From assembly GCF_000720455.1 (NCBI RefSeq), contig NZ_JOAK01000015.1, positions 77,371 through 141,370 on the forward strand: 64,000 bases of DNA. The letters are read 5' to 3'. Below, piece after piece: positions 10,363 through 17,982 of the stretch (positions within the stretch are counted from its first letter, which is position 1; each line of letters starts with the position of its first letter). Both the position numbers and the translations under genes were made by a program. The notes beneath the pieces were generated by a model. That model was not told the DNA's origin. It worked only from the letters and a program-made list of their open reading frames with translations, and did not search any database. This DNA is from Streptomyces virginiae (GTDB lineage Bacteria; Actinomycetota; Actinomycetes; Streptomycetales; Streptomycetaceae).

Positions 10363-10404
10363 GATCCAGTTCCTTATGGATCATTCGGCTCAGGGGTGAT
10401 CCAT
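10363..10404. promoter_or_regulatory. cluster of GATC sites including an 8-bp inverted repeat
   Basis: Three GATC tetramers occur at 10363, 10379 and 10398. The last two lie in a perfect inverted repeat, ATGGATCA (10376-10383) and TGATCCAT (10397-10404), spacer 13 nt. GATC is the core recognised by the Gbn protein encoded just downstream, and another GATC lies at 10667. The 386-nt gap 10314-10699 otherwise holds only the terminator at 10443-10494. Confidence 0.4.
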
Positions 10405-10442
10405 CATCTGAGTGAGACGGTCTCGTACCGTTGCGCGTCGTA

Positions 10443-10494
10443 CGACGGCCCCGGCCGCACCAGCGAAGGTGCGCGACCGGGGCCGTCGGTTTTT
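10443..10494 (+). terminator. rho-independent terminator with T tract
   Basis: A GC-rich stem pairs the ACGGCCCCGG arm near 10445 with the CCGGGGCCGT arm near 10478-10487, with an inner GCACC/GGTGC stem, followed by TTTTT at 10490-10494. It ends transcription on the plus strand between the ABC-F gene and gbn. Confidence 0.85.
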
Positions 10495-10699
10495 CCCGGT
10501 CCGGCCCCTGACCTGGAGATTTCTGGGGCAGTCGGCGAAGTGTGACGGAAGTCATGCGGCGGAAGGGGAGATTCCGTTCTGCTCGGGTGTCCACGGCTCG
10601 GGAAATGCCGCCGTACCGACCTTGCTGAATGGGTGGCCAGGAAGCCGGGGAGGGGTGATCATGAGAAGTCCAGAGCGCACTTCCCACGAGGAGGCACGG

Positions 10700-10921
10700 G
10701 TGGCCGAGACTCTGAAGAAGGGCAGCCGGGTTACCGGCGCCGCGCGCGACAAGCTCGCGGCAGACCTGAAGAAGAAGTACGACTCCGGTGCGAGTATCCG
10801 GGCGCTGGCCGAAGAGACCGGCCGGTCCTACGGATTCGTCCACCGGATGCTCAGTGAGTCCGGGGTTTCGCTGCGCGGCCGCGGTGGCGCGACGCGCGGC
10901 AAGAAGGCGGCTACGGCCTGA
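10700..10921 (+). CDS. gbn: GATC-binding nucleoid-associated protein Gbn (SCO1839 type)
   Basis: A 73-residue basic helix-turn-helix protein, length and sequence type of the Streptomyces nucleoid protein Gbn, which binds many GATC sites genome-wide and influences development. A Lys/Arg-rich N-terminus precedes the HTH (about residues 28-53, ASIRALAEETGRSYGFVHRM), and a Gly/Arg/Lys tail (RGRGGATRGKK) is suited to DNA backbone contact. GTG 10700 is set by a strong AGGAGG site about 6 nt upstream; no other start gives a plausible N-terminus. It is monocistronic, between a terminator and the enoyl-CoA hydratase gene. Confidence 0.9.
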   Translation: MAETLKKGSRVTGAARDKLAADLKKKYDSGASIRALAEETGRSYGFVHRMLSESGVSLRGRGGATRGKKAATA

Positions 10922-11078
10922 CCCCGGGTCCATCGGTTCCAACGCTCCAACGGCTCCAAGGCTCACATGATCCGACGTTCCCTCCGGTGACCCCCGGTCG
11001 GCCTCCCGGCCGACTGGGTGGTTACTGTGCAGTCACTTAGGCCGAGCTTGCGGCCGACTGCACACCGGAGGCATACAG

Positions 11079-11858
11079 ATGGCTCTGCTCGACAAGGACG
11101 GCGTACGACTCACCGTCGACGACACGGTCGCCACGGTGACACTGACCAATCCGGCCAAGCGAAATGCCCAATCCCCCGCGCTCTGGCGGGCTTTGGCCGA
11201 GGCGGGAAGGTCGTTGCCGGGCACCGTCCGGGTCGTCGTGCTGCGCGGCGAGGGCAAGTCCTTCTCCGCCGGGCTCGACCGGCAGGCGTTCACCCCCGAA
11301 GGCTTCGAGGGCGAGCCGTCCTTCCTCGATCTGGCGCGCGGTTCGGACGAACTGCTCGACGCCACGATCTCCGAGTACCAGGAGGCATTCACCTCGTGGA
11401 GGCGTAACGACATCATCTCCGTCGCCGCCGTGCAGGGGCACGCGATCGGCGCCGGTTTCCAGCTCGCACTCGCGTGCGACCTGCGCGTTGTCGCCGACGA
11501 CGTGCAGTTCGCCATGCGCGAGACGAGCCTGGGACTGGTCCCCGACCTGGCCGGCACCCAGCCGCTGGCCTCCCTGGTCGGCTACGCCCGCGCGCTGGAG
11601 ATCTGCGCGACGGGCCGCTTCGTGCACGCCGAGGAGGCGGAGCGGGTCGGCCTCGCCAACCTGGTCGTCCCGGCGGACGAGCTCGACGCCGCGGTCCAGG
11701 ACCTGACCACGGCCCTGCTGGCCCCGCCGCGGGACGCCGTGATCGAGACGAAGACCCTGCTTCGCTCCGCGCAGGCCCGCCCCTACGACGACCAGCGCGC
11801 CGCCGAGCGCGCGGCCCAGGCCCGTCGCCTGCGGGACCTGGCGGGCCTTTCGGACTGA
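11079..11858 (+). CDS. enoyl-CoA hydratase/isomerase family protein
   Basis: A 259-residue crotonase-fold protein, probably acting on acyl-CoA thioesters. The oxyanion-hole segments are visible: LRGEGKSFSAGLDRQAF near residues 52-68 and VQGHAIGAGFQLALACDLRV near 114-133, followed by FAMRETSLGLVPDLAGT. In classical hydratases two Glu residues act; here the second lies at the MRETSLG position, while the first is not obvious, so the exact reaction is open. ATG 11079 has a GGAGG site. It ends just before a strong terminator. Confidence 0.88.
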   Translation: MALLDKDGVRLTVDDTVATVTLTNPAKRNAQSPALWRALAEAGRSLPGTVRVVVLRGEGKSFSAGLDRQAFTPEGFEGEPSFLDLARGSDELLDATISEYQEAFTSWRRNDIISVAAVQGHAIGAGFQLALACDLRVVADDVQFAMRETSLGLVPDLAGTQPLASLVGYARALEICATGRFVHAEEAERVGLANLVVPADELDAAVQDLTTALLAPPRDAVIETKTLLRSAQARPYDDQRAAERAAQARRLRDLAGLSD

Positions 11859-11871
11859 CCCCCACTCCTAC

Positions 11872-11941
11872 CGCGGAGGCGAGAAGGCGCCCCGGGACCA
11901 CGCCGACCGGCGTAGCCCTGGGGCGCCTTCTCGCCTCCGCG
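11872..11941. terminator. very strong 22-bp hairpin terminator
   Basis: Perfect 22-bp arms at 11872-11893 and 11920-11941, with an inner ACGCC/GGCGT stem in the loop. It separates the enoyl-CoA hydratase gene from the alkaline-shock operon. Confidence 0.85.
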
Positions 11942-11988
11942 CGCCTAACGTGGTGCGGAGTGAGTCCGTATACGTGAAGGGACACGCG

Positions 11989-12414
11989 ATGACCGACACC
12001 GCATCAGGGGGCTCCCACAAGGCACCCGGCGACCGGGGGCGCACGACCATCGCGGACGGGGTGGTCGAGAAGATCGCCGGCCTCGCCGCCCGTGAAGTGG
12101 TCGGCGTGCACGCCCTGGGCAGTGGCCTCTCGCGTACGTTCGGCGCCGTCCGCGACCGGGTTCCCGGCGGCGGGAAAGCCGCGGTCAGCCGCGGGGTCAA
12201 GGCGGAGGTCGGCGAGGTCCAGACCGCCCTCGATCTGGAGATCGTCGTCGACTACGGCGTGTCGATCCGTGACGTGGCACGGGCGGTCCGTGAGAACGTC
12301 GTCTCCGCGGTCGAGCGCATGACCGGCCTGGAGGTCGTCGAGGTCAACATCGCCGTGAGTGACGTCAAGCTGCCCGACGAGCCCGACGAGGAGCCGGAGT
12401 CCCGACTCCAGTAG
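11989..12414 (+). CDS. Asp23/Gls24 family envelope stress protein (first copy)
   Basis: A 141-residue protein of the alkaline-shock Asp23/Gls24 family; in Firmicutes Asp23 is held at the membrane by AmaP and linked to envelope stress. The core runs from RTTIADGVVEKIAGLAAREV (about residues 20-39) through VKAEVGEVQTALDLEIVVDY to VRENVVSAVERMTGLEVVEV and closes with an acidic tail. The ATG at 11989 has a GAAGGGA site. It starts a five-gene operon with a small membrane protein, a second Asp23 protein, a DUF6286 protein and AmaP. Confidence 0.92.
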   Translation: MTDTASGGSHKAPGDRGRTTIADGVVEKIAGLAAREVVGVHALGSGLSRTFGAVRDRVPGGGKAAVSRGVKAEVGEVQTALDLEIVVDYGVSIRDVARAVRENVVSAVERMTGLEVVEVNIAVSDVKLPDEPDEEPESRLQ

Positions 12415-12431
12415 CCGAAAGGAGCCCGTAC

Positions 12432-12617
12432 ATGAGCATGGCGGTCGCCGGCATGTTGGCCGGCATGGCCCTGGGGTTCGCCGGCTATTTCGGCGGTTTC
12501 GGCGCCTTCCTGCTGGTCGCTGCCCTCGGAGCCGTCGGCTTCGTCGCCGGTCGCTTCCTCGACGGGGATCTGGATCCCGGGGACCTGTTCCGCCGCCGCG
12601 ACGACCGGCGGGGGTGA
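12432..12617 (+). CDS. small membrane protein of the alkaline-shock operon
   Basis: A 61-residue protein starting MSMAVAGMLAGMALGFAGYF with one long or two short hydrophobic Gly/Ala-rich helices (about residues 3-42) and a charged tail ending RRRDDRRG. It sits 17 nt after the first Asp23 gene and just before the second, the place taken by DUF2273-type small membrane proteins in related clusters. An anchoring role is inferred from context. Confidence 0.8.
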   Translation: MSMAVAGMLAGMALGFAGYFGGFGAFLLVAALGAVGFVAGRFLDGDLDPGDLFRRRDDRRG

Positions 12618-12623
12618 GCGGCT

Positions 12624-13031
12624 GTGAGCAGCCTGCCGCAGGCCACCCCGCCGGGCCCGGCCGCGCCGCACACCGGCGCACGCGCCACCCCGGCCGCGGT
12701 GGCCGCCGGCGATCGCGGGGCCACCCGGATCGCCGACCGGGTCGTCGCCAAGATCGCCGCACAGGCCGCCCGGGAGGCGCTCGCCGGCACCTCCGGCGCG
12801 CCCCCGCACGCCACCGTCACCGTGCACCACGACATCGCACGGGTCCGGGTGAGCCTGGAACTCGACTACCCGTCCGACCTCGCCGCCCAGTGCGCCGCCG
12901 TTCGCAGCAGCGTCGTACGCCGCGTCGAGGAGTGCGCGAACATGTCCGTCCCCGAGGTGGACGTCGACATCGAGCACCTGCACTCGATCCACACCCGGAC
13001 CGGCTCCGGGCGGGACCGGCGGCTGCGGTGA
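12624..13031 (+). CDS. Asp23/Gls24 family protein (second copy)
   Basis: A 135-residue Asp23-like protein. After a Pro/Ala-rich start the domain begins TRIADRVVAKIAAQAAREAL (about residues 34-53), then ATVTVHHDIARVRVSLELDY and VRRVEECANMSVPEVDVDIE. It resembles the first copy in layout but is more divergent, so the two may form a heteromer. GTG 12624 lies 6 nt after the previous stop. Its TGA overlaps the next gene's GTG. Confidence 0.87.
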   Translation: MSSLPQATPPGPAAPHTGARATPAAVAAGDRGATRIADRVVAKIAAQAAREALAGTSGAPPHATVTVHHDIARVRVSLELDYPSDLAAQCAAVRSSVVRRVEECANMSVPEVDVDIEHLHSIHTRTGSGRDRRLR

Positions 13032-13639
13032 CGGCACGGCGCTTCCGCTCCGCCCGCCGCATCCCCGCGGCCCTCGTCGCCCTGCTCGTGCTCGCCGTGG
13101 CCGGCCTGTTCCTCTACGACCTGGCCGCCGTGCGGGCCGACCGCCCCGCCATGGCCTGGCGCCGCGAACTCGCCCACCGGCTGGAGGTCCACACCCCGGC
13201 CGACCCGGGGGTGCAACTGGCCGGCGTGGCCCTGGCCCTGGCCGGGGTGGTGCTCCTGCTGCTGGCCTTCACCCCCGGGATCCGCAGCATCCTGATGATG
13301 AGGAGCCCCGGCCAGGACGCCGGCCAGGACACCGGCCAGGACAGCGGCCATGAGGCCGGCCAGGACGCCGTCGAGGCGTCCCGCCCCCCGCTGCGGGCCG
13401 GGATCGGCCGCAAGGACGCCGCCCAGGTGCTGCGAGACCGGGCCATGGAAGTGCCCGGGGTACGGTCCGCCCGGGTCCGGATGGGCCGCTCCCGCGTCCG
13501 GGTGCGGGCCACGTCCCACTTCCGCGAACTGGACGAGGTACGCGCCGACCTGGACGCGGTGATCGCCGTCGGCATCGAGGAACTGGGCCTCGTGCACCCG
13601 CCGCGGCCCCGCCTACGGGTCAGGAGGCGAGCGGATTGA
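13028..13639 (+). CDS. DUF6286 domain membrane protein of the alkaline-shock operon
   Basis: A 203-residue protein with two transmembrane helices (about residues 13-32 and 63-82), then a Gln/Asp/Gly-rich spacer made of tandem repeats, and a C-terminal soluble domain (RKDAAQVLRDRAMEVPGVRS onward) of the DUF6286 type found beside Asp23 genes in actinobacteria. The C-terminal domain resembles the Asp23 fold in its VPGVRSARVRMGRSRVRVRA pattern; that link is inference. GTG 13028 overlaps the preceding stop (GTGA). Confidence 0.82.
   Translation: MTARRFRSARRIPAALVALLVLAVAGLFLYDLAAVRADRPAMAWRRELAHRLEVHTPADPGVQLAGVALALAGVVLLLLAFTPGIRSILMMRSPGQDAGQDTGQDSGHEAGQDAVEASRPPLRAGIGRKDAAQVLRDRAMEVPGVRSARVRMGRSRVRVRATSHFRELDEVRADLDAVIAVGIEELGLVHPPRPRLRVRRRAD
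13310..13369 (+). repeat. five tandem 12-bp repeats inside the DUF6286 gene
   Basis: Five 12-nt units of the form GGCCAGGACNCC (13310, 13322, 13334, 13346, 13358), the fourth diverged. They encode a GQDA/GQDT/GQDS/GHEA/GQDA spacer between the second membrane helix and the C-terminal domain. The in-frame 12-nt unit means copy-number change would alter tether length without breaking the frame. Confidence 0.9.
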
Positions 13640-14193
13640 TCGGGACCGTGAACCGGATCCTGCTGGCGGTGGCCGGCGCGGTACTGCTGGCGGCCGGGGT
13701 CGTCCTGCTGACGGCCGTACGGCCGCTGGGCGGTCGGGCCGCGCCCCTGCTGAGCGCCGCCGACCGGCGCCGGTACCTGCACGCCGACGGCTGGTGGTGG
13801 TGGGTGCTGATCGCCGCGCTCGTCGTGTGCCTGCTGCTGGCCCTGTGGTGGCTGCTGTCCCAGCTGAAACGCGCACGGCTGCGGACGGTCGCCGTGGACA
13901 CCGGGGACGGAGCCTTCGCCGTGCTGCGCGGCCGCGCCCTGGCGGACGCCGTCGCCGCCGAGGCCGGCGCCCTGGACGGGGTCGCCGGCTGCCGGGTCGT
14001 CCTGCACGGCAGGCGCGGCTCTCCCGCCCTGCGGGTGGCGGTGGAGCTGGAGCCCCACGCCGTCCCGGCCGACACGCTGGCCGGTCTGGCGGGGCCGGTC
14101 CTGACCCACGCCCGGACCTCCGCGGGCCTTGCCCACCTGCCGGCGGAGGCCCGCTTCAAGGTCACCTCCCACCGGGCCCGCCGCGTCAGCTGA
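13636..14193 (+). CDS. amaP: alkaline shock response membrane anchor protein AmaP
   Basis: A 185-residue protein with two transmembrane helices (about residues 6-27 and 52-74) separated by a short outer loop containing Trp-rich HADGWWWWV, then a cytosolic domain. This is the AmaP layout, which in Staphylococcus tethers Asp23 to the membrane. TTG 13636 overlaps the previous TGA and has an AGGAGG site eight bases upstream; GTG 13648 is a fallback. It is the last gene of the operon. Confidence 0.82.
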   Translation: MIGTVNRILLAVAGAVLLAAGVVLLTAVRPLGGRAAPLLSAADRRRYLHADGWWWWVLIAALVVCLLLALWWLLSQLKRARLRTVAVDTGDGAFAVLRGRALADAVAAEAGALDGVAGCRVVLHGRRGSPALRVAVELEPHAVPADTLAGLAGPVLTHARTSAGLAHLPAEARFKVTSHRARRVS

Positions 14194-14200
14194 CGGCCGC

Positions 14201-14231
14201 CGCGGCAGCCGCCCGGCGGACGGCTGCCGCG
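14201..14231. terminator. hairpin between amaP and the convergent SDR gene
   Basis: Perfect 11-bp arms at 14201-14211 and 14221-14231 around a 9-nt loop, placed where two convergent genes end, so it can serve both. Confidence 0.7.
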
Positions 14232-14239
14232 ACGTGGGG

Positions 14240-14995
14240 TCAGAAGCCGTGCCGGGAGCCGCCGTCGACCGGGAGCATCACGCCCGTCAGGTACGAGGCG
14301 GCAGGCGAGAGCAGGAACGCCGCCGCGCGGCCGAACTCCTCCGGAGAGCCGTACCGGCGCAGCGGGATGCGGGACTCGTTGCCCGCGCGGGCCGTCCCGG
14401 CGTCCCCGGACAGGGCGTCCAGCTCCCGTACCCGGTCGGTGTCGATACGGGCCGGAAGCAGGCCGACGACGCGGATCCCGCGCGGACCGAGCTCCACCGA
14501 GAGGGACTTCGCGAAGCCGGCCAGGCCCGGACGCAGGCCGTTGGAGATGGTGAGGCCCGGGATCGGCTCGTGGACCGAGCCGGACAGGACGAAGCCGATG
14601 ACGCCGCCCTCGCCCAGCACCGCGGCGGCCGCCCGGGCCAGGCGCACCGCGCCGAGGAAGACCGACTCGAAGGCGGCCGACCACTGCTCGTCGGTGCTGT
14701 CGACGGCGAAGCCGGGGACGGGGCCGCCGACGCTGATGAGGATGCCGTCGAAGCGGCCGAAGCGCTCGCGCGCGGTGGCGATGAGCCGGCCGGCCGCCGC
14801 CGGGTCGGCGTTGTCCGCTGCCGCACCCACGGCGTTGGGGCCCAGTGCGGCCGCCGCTTCGGCCGTCCGCTTCTCGTCGCGGCCCGTCACGACGACCTTC
14901 GCGCCGTCGGCGATCAGTTCCCGGGCGGAGGCGAAACCGAGGCCGCGGCTGGCCCCGGTGACGATGTAGACACGGTCCTTCAGTCCAAGATCCAT
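14240..14995 (-). CDS. short-chain dehydrogenase/reductase (SDR)
   Basis: A 251-residue classical-fold SDR. The cofactor motif is TGASRGLGFASA near the N-terminus. The usual NNAG appears as a divergent SVGGP, and the catalytic Tyr-x3-Lys as a variant segment near TISNGLRPGLAGFAKSLSVE, where Tyr is replaced by Asn. This variant set is seen in many actinobacterial SDRs; whether it is active cannot be decided here. ATG 14995 (MDLGLKDRVYIVTG) is preferred to GTG 15004. It follows the SURF1 gene closely on the same strand. Confidence 0.85.
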   Translation of the reverse strand: MDLGLKDRVYIVTGASRGLGFASARELIADGAKVVVTGRDEKRTAEAAAALGPNAVGAAADNADPAAAGRLIATARERFGRFDGILISVGGPVPGFAVDSTDEQWSAAFESVFLGAVRLARAAAAVLGEGGVIGFVLSGSVHEPIPGLTISNGLRPGLAGFAKSLSVELGPRGIRVVGLLPARIDTDRVRELDALSGDAGTARAGNESRIPLRRYGSPEEFGRAAAFLLSPAASYLTGVMLPVDGGSRHGF

Positions 14996-15005
14996 GCCCG
15001 ACACG

Positions 15006-15803
15006 CTACGCCGTCGCGGGCTCCTGTTCGATGGCTTCGGCCCGGGCCGCCGCCTCCTCGCGGTCGCGCTTCTCGCGCCGGACGAGGACCAGCCAGCCCA
15101 CCGGCACCGCCGAGGCGAACAGCCACCACTGGACCGCGTAGGCCATGTGGGCGCCGATCGAGTCGTGGTCGGGGTCGGTGACGGTCTCGGGACCGCCGTC
15201 GCCCGGATCCGGATCGGTCAGCTCCAGGTAGCCGCCGAGGACCGGCCGGCCCAGGTACTCCGCCTGCTGACCGCTGTTGATCAGCATCACCTGACGGTCG
15301 GGCAGGCCCTTGCGGTCCTTGATGCCGCTGCCGCCGCTCGTCTCGTCGGCCTTCAGCCGCCCGGTGACGGTGACCTCGCCCGCGGGCGCGGCCGGCACCG
15401 GCGGATAGGCGCGCGGGTCGTCGCCGCCCGGCACCCAGCCGCGGTCGACCAGGACCACCCGGCCGTCGCCGAGGACGAGCGGGGTCAGGACGTGGAAGCC
15501 GACCTTGTCGTCGTTCGAGGTGCGCATCCGTACGACGACCTCGTGCGCGGAGTCGTACGTGCCCGTCGCGGTGACCGCGCGCCAGAAGTCGGCGCGGGGG
15601 ACCTTGTGGCCGGGGGAGGTGACCTCGGTCATGGGGACGGGCTTCGCCCGCAGGTTCGCCTCGATCAGCTGGTTCTGCGCGACCCGGTGCACATGGCGGT
15701 GGTACTGCCAGAACCCCAGCTTGATCATCACGGGGATGAGGACGAGGGCGACGAGGGTGAGGCACACCCACTGCCGGGTCAGCACAAAGCGGTACACGCC
15801 CAC
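15006..15803 (-). CDS. SURF1 family cytochrome oxidase biogenesis protein
   Basis: SURF1 helps insert heme A into cytochrome c oxidase at the membrane. The 265-residue protein has the family's two flanking transmembrane helices (about residues 13-30 and 216-236) around an outer domain containing GFHVLTPL, VLVDRGWVPGG and TVTGRLKADE blocks. The GTG start at 15803 gives MGVYRFVLTRQWVCLTLVAL, the usual actinobacterial N-terminus. The C-terminus is a charged cytosolic tail. It lies upstream of the SDR gene, probably in one transcript. Confidence 0.93.
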   Translation of the reverse strand: MGVYRFVLTRQWVCLTLVALVLIPVMIKLGFWQYHRHVHRVAQNQLIEANLRAKPVPMTEVTSPGHKVPRADFWRAVTATGTYDSAHEVVVRMRTSNDDKVGFHVLTPLVLGDGRVVLVDRGWVPGGDDPRAYPPVPAAPAGEVTVTGRLKADETSGGSGIKDRKGLPDRQVMLINSGQQAEYLGRPVLGGYLELTDPDPGDGGPETVTDPDHDSIGAHMAYAVQWWLFASAVPVGWLVLVRREKRDREEAAARAEAIEQEPATA

Positions 15804-15878
15804 GACGGTACCCCGGCCGACGAGGACCCCGGCGGCCGGGTGGCCCTCCGGGGTCGCGGGAAGGAGAAGGAGCGGCGG

Positions 15879-16112
15879 TCAGACGTGGTCGACGATGCCC
15901 ACCTTCCCTTCCGCGCGGGCGCAGTGCCCGCCGCAGAACCACTGGCCCTCGACCTCGACGCCCTGTCCGATGATCTGGACCCGGCAGTGCTCGCAGATGG
16001 GCGCCATGCGGTGGATGGCGCACGAGAAGCAGTCGAAGACGTGCACCGCGCCCTGCGCGTGCACCTCGAAGGACATGCCGTAGTCGTTTCCGCAGACCTC
16101 ACAACGTGCCAT
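15879..16112 (-). CDS. small cysteine-rich probable zinc-binding protein
   Basis: A 77-residue protein starting MARCEVCGNDYGMSFEV with four Cys-containing clusters: CEVC, CFSC with a nearby His, CEHC and CGGHC. The spacing suggests two zinc-ribbon or LIM-like sites. It resembles the family sometimes labelled prokaryotic metallothionein, but metal storage is not shown. ATG 16112 gives the first CxxC at residue 4; the longer frame to 16148 adds only Arg/Ser-rich residues. Confidence 0.75.
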   Translation of the reverse strand: MARCEVCGNDYGMSFEVHAQGAVHVFDCFSCAIHRMAPICEHCRVQIIGQGVEVEGQWFCGGHCARAEGKVGIVDHV

Positions 16113-16211
16113 GCGCCGCATGCTGCGCACGGCGGAGCGACGGAACAAGATCCACCCTGGTGAGTCGTCGCGCGGACACCCGCCCGGCTCAACGGGCGGC
16201 GGCCGGGCCGC

Positions 16212-17183
16212 TCACTCCCCGGCCGGGGCCACGTCCCGCAGCAGCTGCGTGAAGGCCGCCTCGTCGACGACGGGGGTGCCGAAGGACTTCGCCTTGACCG
16301 TCTTGGAGGTCGCCGAGTCGGGGTCGTTCGTCACCAGGAGGCTGGTGAGCCGCGACACGCTCGTCGCGACGTGCAGGCCCGCCTCGACCGCCCGGTCCTC
16401 CAGCAGCTCCCGCTCCACCGAGGTGTCGCCGGAGAACGCGATCCGCATGCCCTGCTTCAGCGGCTTGCCGTCCTCGAACCGCCCCGGGTTGGGGTGCGGG
16501 CACGGCGGCCGCTTGCGCGAGGGCCGCCAGCTGCCGCCCCGGTACGACGCCTGGTGGCCCACGCGCGGGGTGGCGGCGGAGTCCGACCACTCCGTCAGCG
16601 GCCGGCATTCCAGCAGCGGCAGCCGTACGCCGCCCTGCGCCGCCGCGTGCAGCGACGGACGGAAGGCCTCCGCGAGCACGCGGGCGTCGTCGAGGGCGTG
16701 GTGGGCGCGCTGCTGGACCACACCGAAGTGCGCGGCGAGCGACTCCAGCTTGTGATTGGGCAGCGGGAGGTTCAGCTCCTTCGACAGGGCGATGGTGCAC
16801 AGCCGCTGACGGACCGGCGCGGTCGTCTCGGCGCGCGCGTACTCCCGGGCGATCATCTGCCAGTCGAAGATGGCGTTGTGTGCGACCAGCACGCGGTCCG
16901 CGAGCCTGCCGGCGAACTCCTCGGCGATGTCCTTGAAGAGCGGCGCACCGGCGAGCACGTCACTGGTCAGGCCGTGGATCCACACCGGCCCCGGGTCCCG
17001 CTGCGGGTTGACCAGCGTGTACCAGTGGTCCTCCACGTTGCCCTGTGCGTCGAGCCGGTAGACGGCGGCGGAGACTATCCGGTCGTCGCGAGCGAGCCCG
17101 GTGGTCTCCACGTCGACGACCGCGTACCCCTGTGGGTACGCGGTCGGCCATGTCGTCTCTGCGGTCGTACGGTCGTCGAGCAT
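16212..17183 (-). CDS. DEDDh 3'-5' exonuclease with C-terminal BRCT domain
   Basis: A 323-residue protein. The N-terminal exonuclease of the DnaQ/epsilon superfamily shows Exo I as AVVDVETTGL (D and E ligands), Exo II as LVAHNAIFDWQMI and Exo III as HHALDDARVLAEAF (the His-Asp pair of DEDDh). The C-terminal part (GMRIAFSGDTSVERELLEDR to VVDEAAFTQLL) is a BRCT domain as in NAD-dependent ligases. The fusion suggests DNA repair or nick-associated trimming. ATG 17183 was chosen; GTG 17189 is close and cannot be excluded. Confidence 0.9.
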   Translation of the reverse strand: MLDDRTTAETTWPTAYPQGYAVVDVETTGLARDDRIVSAAVYRLDAQGNVEDHWYTLVNPQRDPGPVWIHGLTSDVLAGAPLFKDIAEEFAGRLADRVLVAHNAIFDWQMIAREYARAETTAPVRQRLCTIALSKELNLPLPNHKLESLAAHFGVVQQRAHHALDDARVLAEAFRPSLHAAAQGGVRLPLLECRPLTEWSDSAATPRVGHQASYRGGSWRPSRKRPPCPHPNPGRFEDGKPLKQGMRIAFSGDTSVERELLEDRAVEAGLHVATSVSRLTSLLVTNDPDSATSKTVKAKSFGTPVVDEAAFTQLLRDVAPAGE

Positions 17184-17231
17184 GGTCACAGAGGATATCG
17201 GCACGCACTGACACCGCCGCCCCACCCTGGG

Positions 17232-17867
17232 TCAGCCCGGGGCCCGCGGCGCCGTCGCCAGCAGGGCCGTCACCAGGGCGCGTACGGACAGCAGGAAGAG
17301 CCGCTCCGGGTCGGCGGGCCGGGCCAGCGCGCGGGCGAGCGCCGGGTCGTGGGGGGCCGCGGCCGGGTCCCACAGCTCGCTCTCGGCCGGGGACTGGGCG
17401 GGGGAGCGCTCGCGGTTGCGCTCGACGAGCAGGAACCCGACGATCTGGAACTGCACCGCCCGCACCGCGTCGGCCGCCCGGGCACCGCGCAGGCCCGCGG
17501 CGTGCACCTCGTGGACGAGCGCCTGCTGCGCCGGAAGGAACATCCGCTCCGTGAGACCGCGTTCGTGGACCATCGCGATCAGGTGCGGGCGCTCGCGCAG
17601 CTCGCGGCGCAGGATCCGGGCGACCGACAGGATCCGCTCGGCCGGGGAACGTCCGGCGGGCCGGATCGCGCCCATCTCCTGCACGGTCCGCTCCACGAGG
17701 GCGTCCAGCAGCGACTCGCGGTTGCCGACGTGCCAGTAGATCGACGTCACCGCGGTGCCCAGCTCGGCGGCGAGCCCCCGCATCGTCAGGGCGGCCGGGC
17801 CGCGCTGCTTGACCAGGGACGCGGCGGCGTCCAGGACCTCGTCGCGGGTCAGCGAGGATCTGGCCAT
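17232..17867 (-). CDS. TetR/AcrR family transcriptional regulator
   Basis: A 211-residue repressor. The N-terminal HTH spans about residues 8-50 (SLTRDEVLDAAASLVKQRGP then LTMRGLAAELGTAVTSIYWH), typical TetR. The helical C-terminal ligand domain contains a short segment rich in Glu, Arg and Ser (LLVERNRERSPAQSPAESEL). It is transcribed away from the decarboxylase-SDR-amidohydrolase operon, with a 15-bp palindrome in the shared 115-nt gap, so it is the likely local repressor. Its ligand is probably a substrate of that pathway. Confidence 0.92.
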   Translation of the reverse strand: MARSSLTRDEVLDAAASLVKQRGPAALTMRGLAAELGTAVTSIYWHVGNRESLLDALVERTVQEMGAIRPAGRSPAERILSVARILRRELRERPHLIAMVHERGLTERMFLPAQQALVHEVHAAGLRGARAADAVRAVQFQIVGFLLVERNRERSPAQSPAESELWDPAAAPHDPALARALARPADPERLFLLSVRALVTALLATAPRAPG

Positions 17868-17940
17868 GTCAGCGGTCCACCGATCTGTTGATGCGTCAGT
17901 TCTGGTGCCTGCAGGGGTCTTTACCCTTCATCGGCGGCGG

Positions 17941-17955
17941 TGTAACTGTGTTACA
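17941..17955. promoter_or_regulatory. candidate operator for the divergent TetR regulator
   Basis: Perfect palindrome TGTAAC-TGT-GTTACA, 15 bp, AT-rich in a GC-rich setting. It lies 28 nt before the ATG of the decarboxylase-like gene and 74 nt before the tetR start. Confidence 0.6.
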
Positions 17956-17982
17956 GACCCGAACCGAGAGGTGGTGCGAGAC

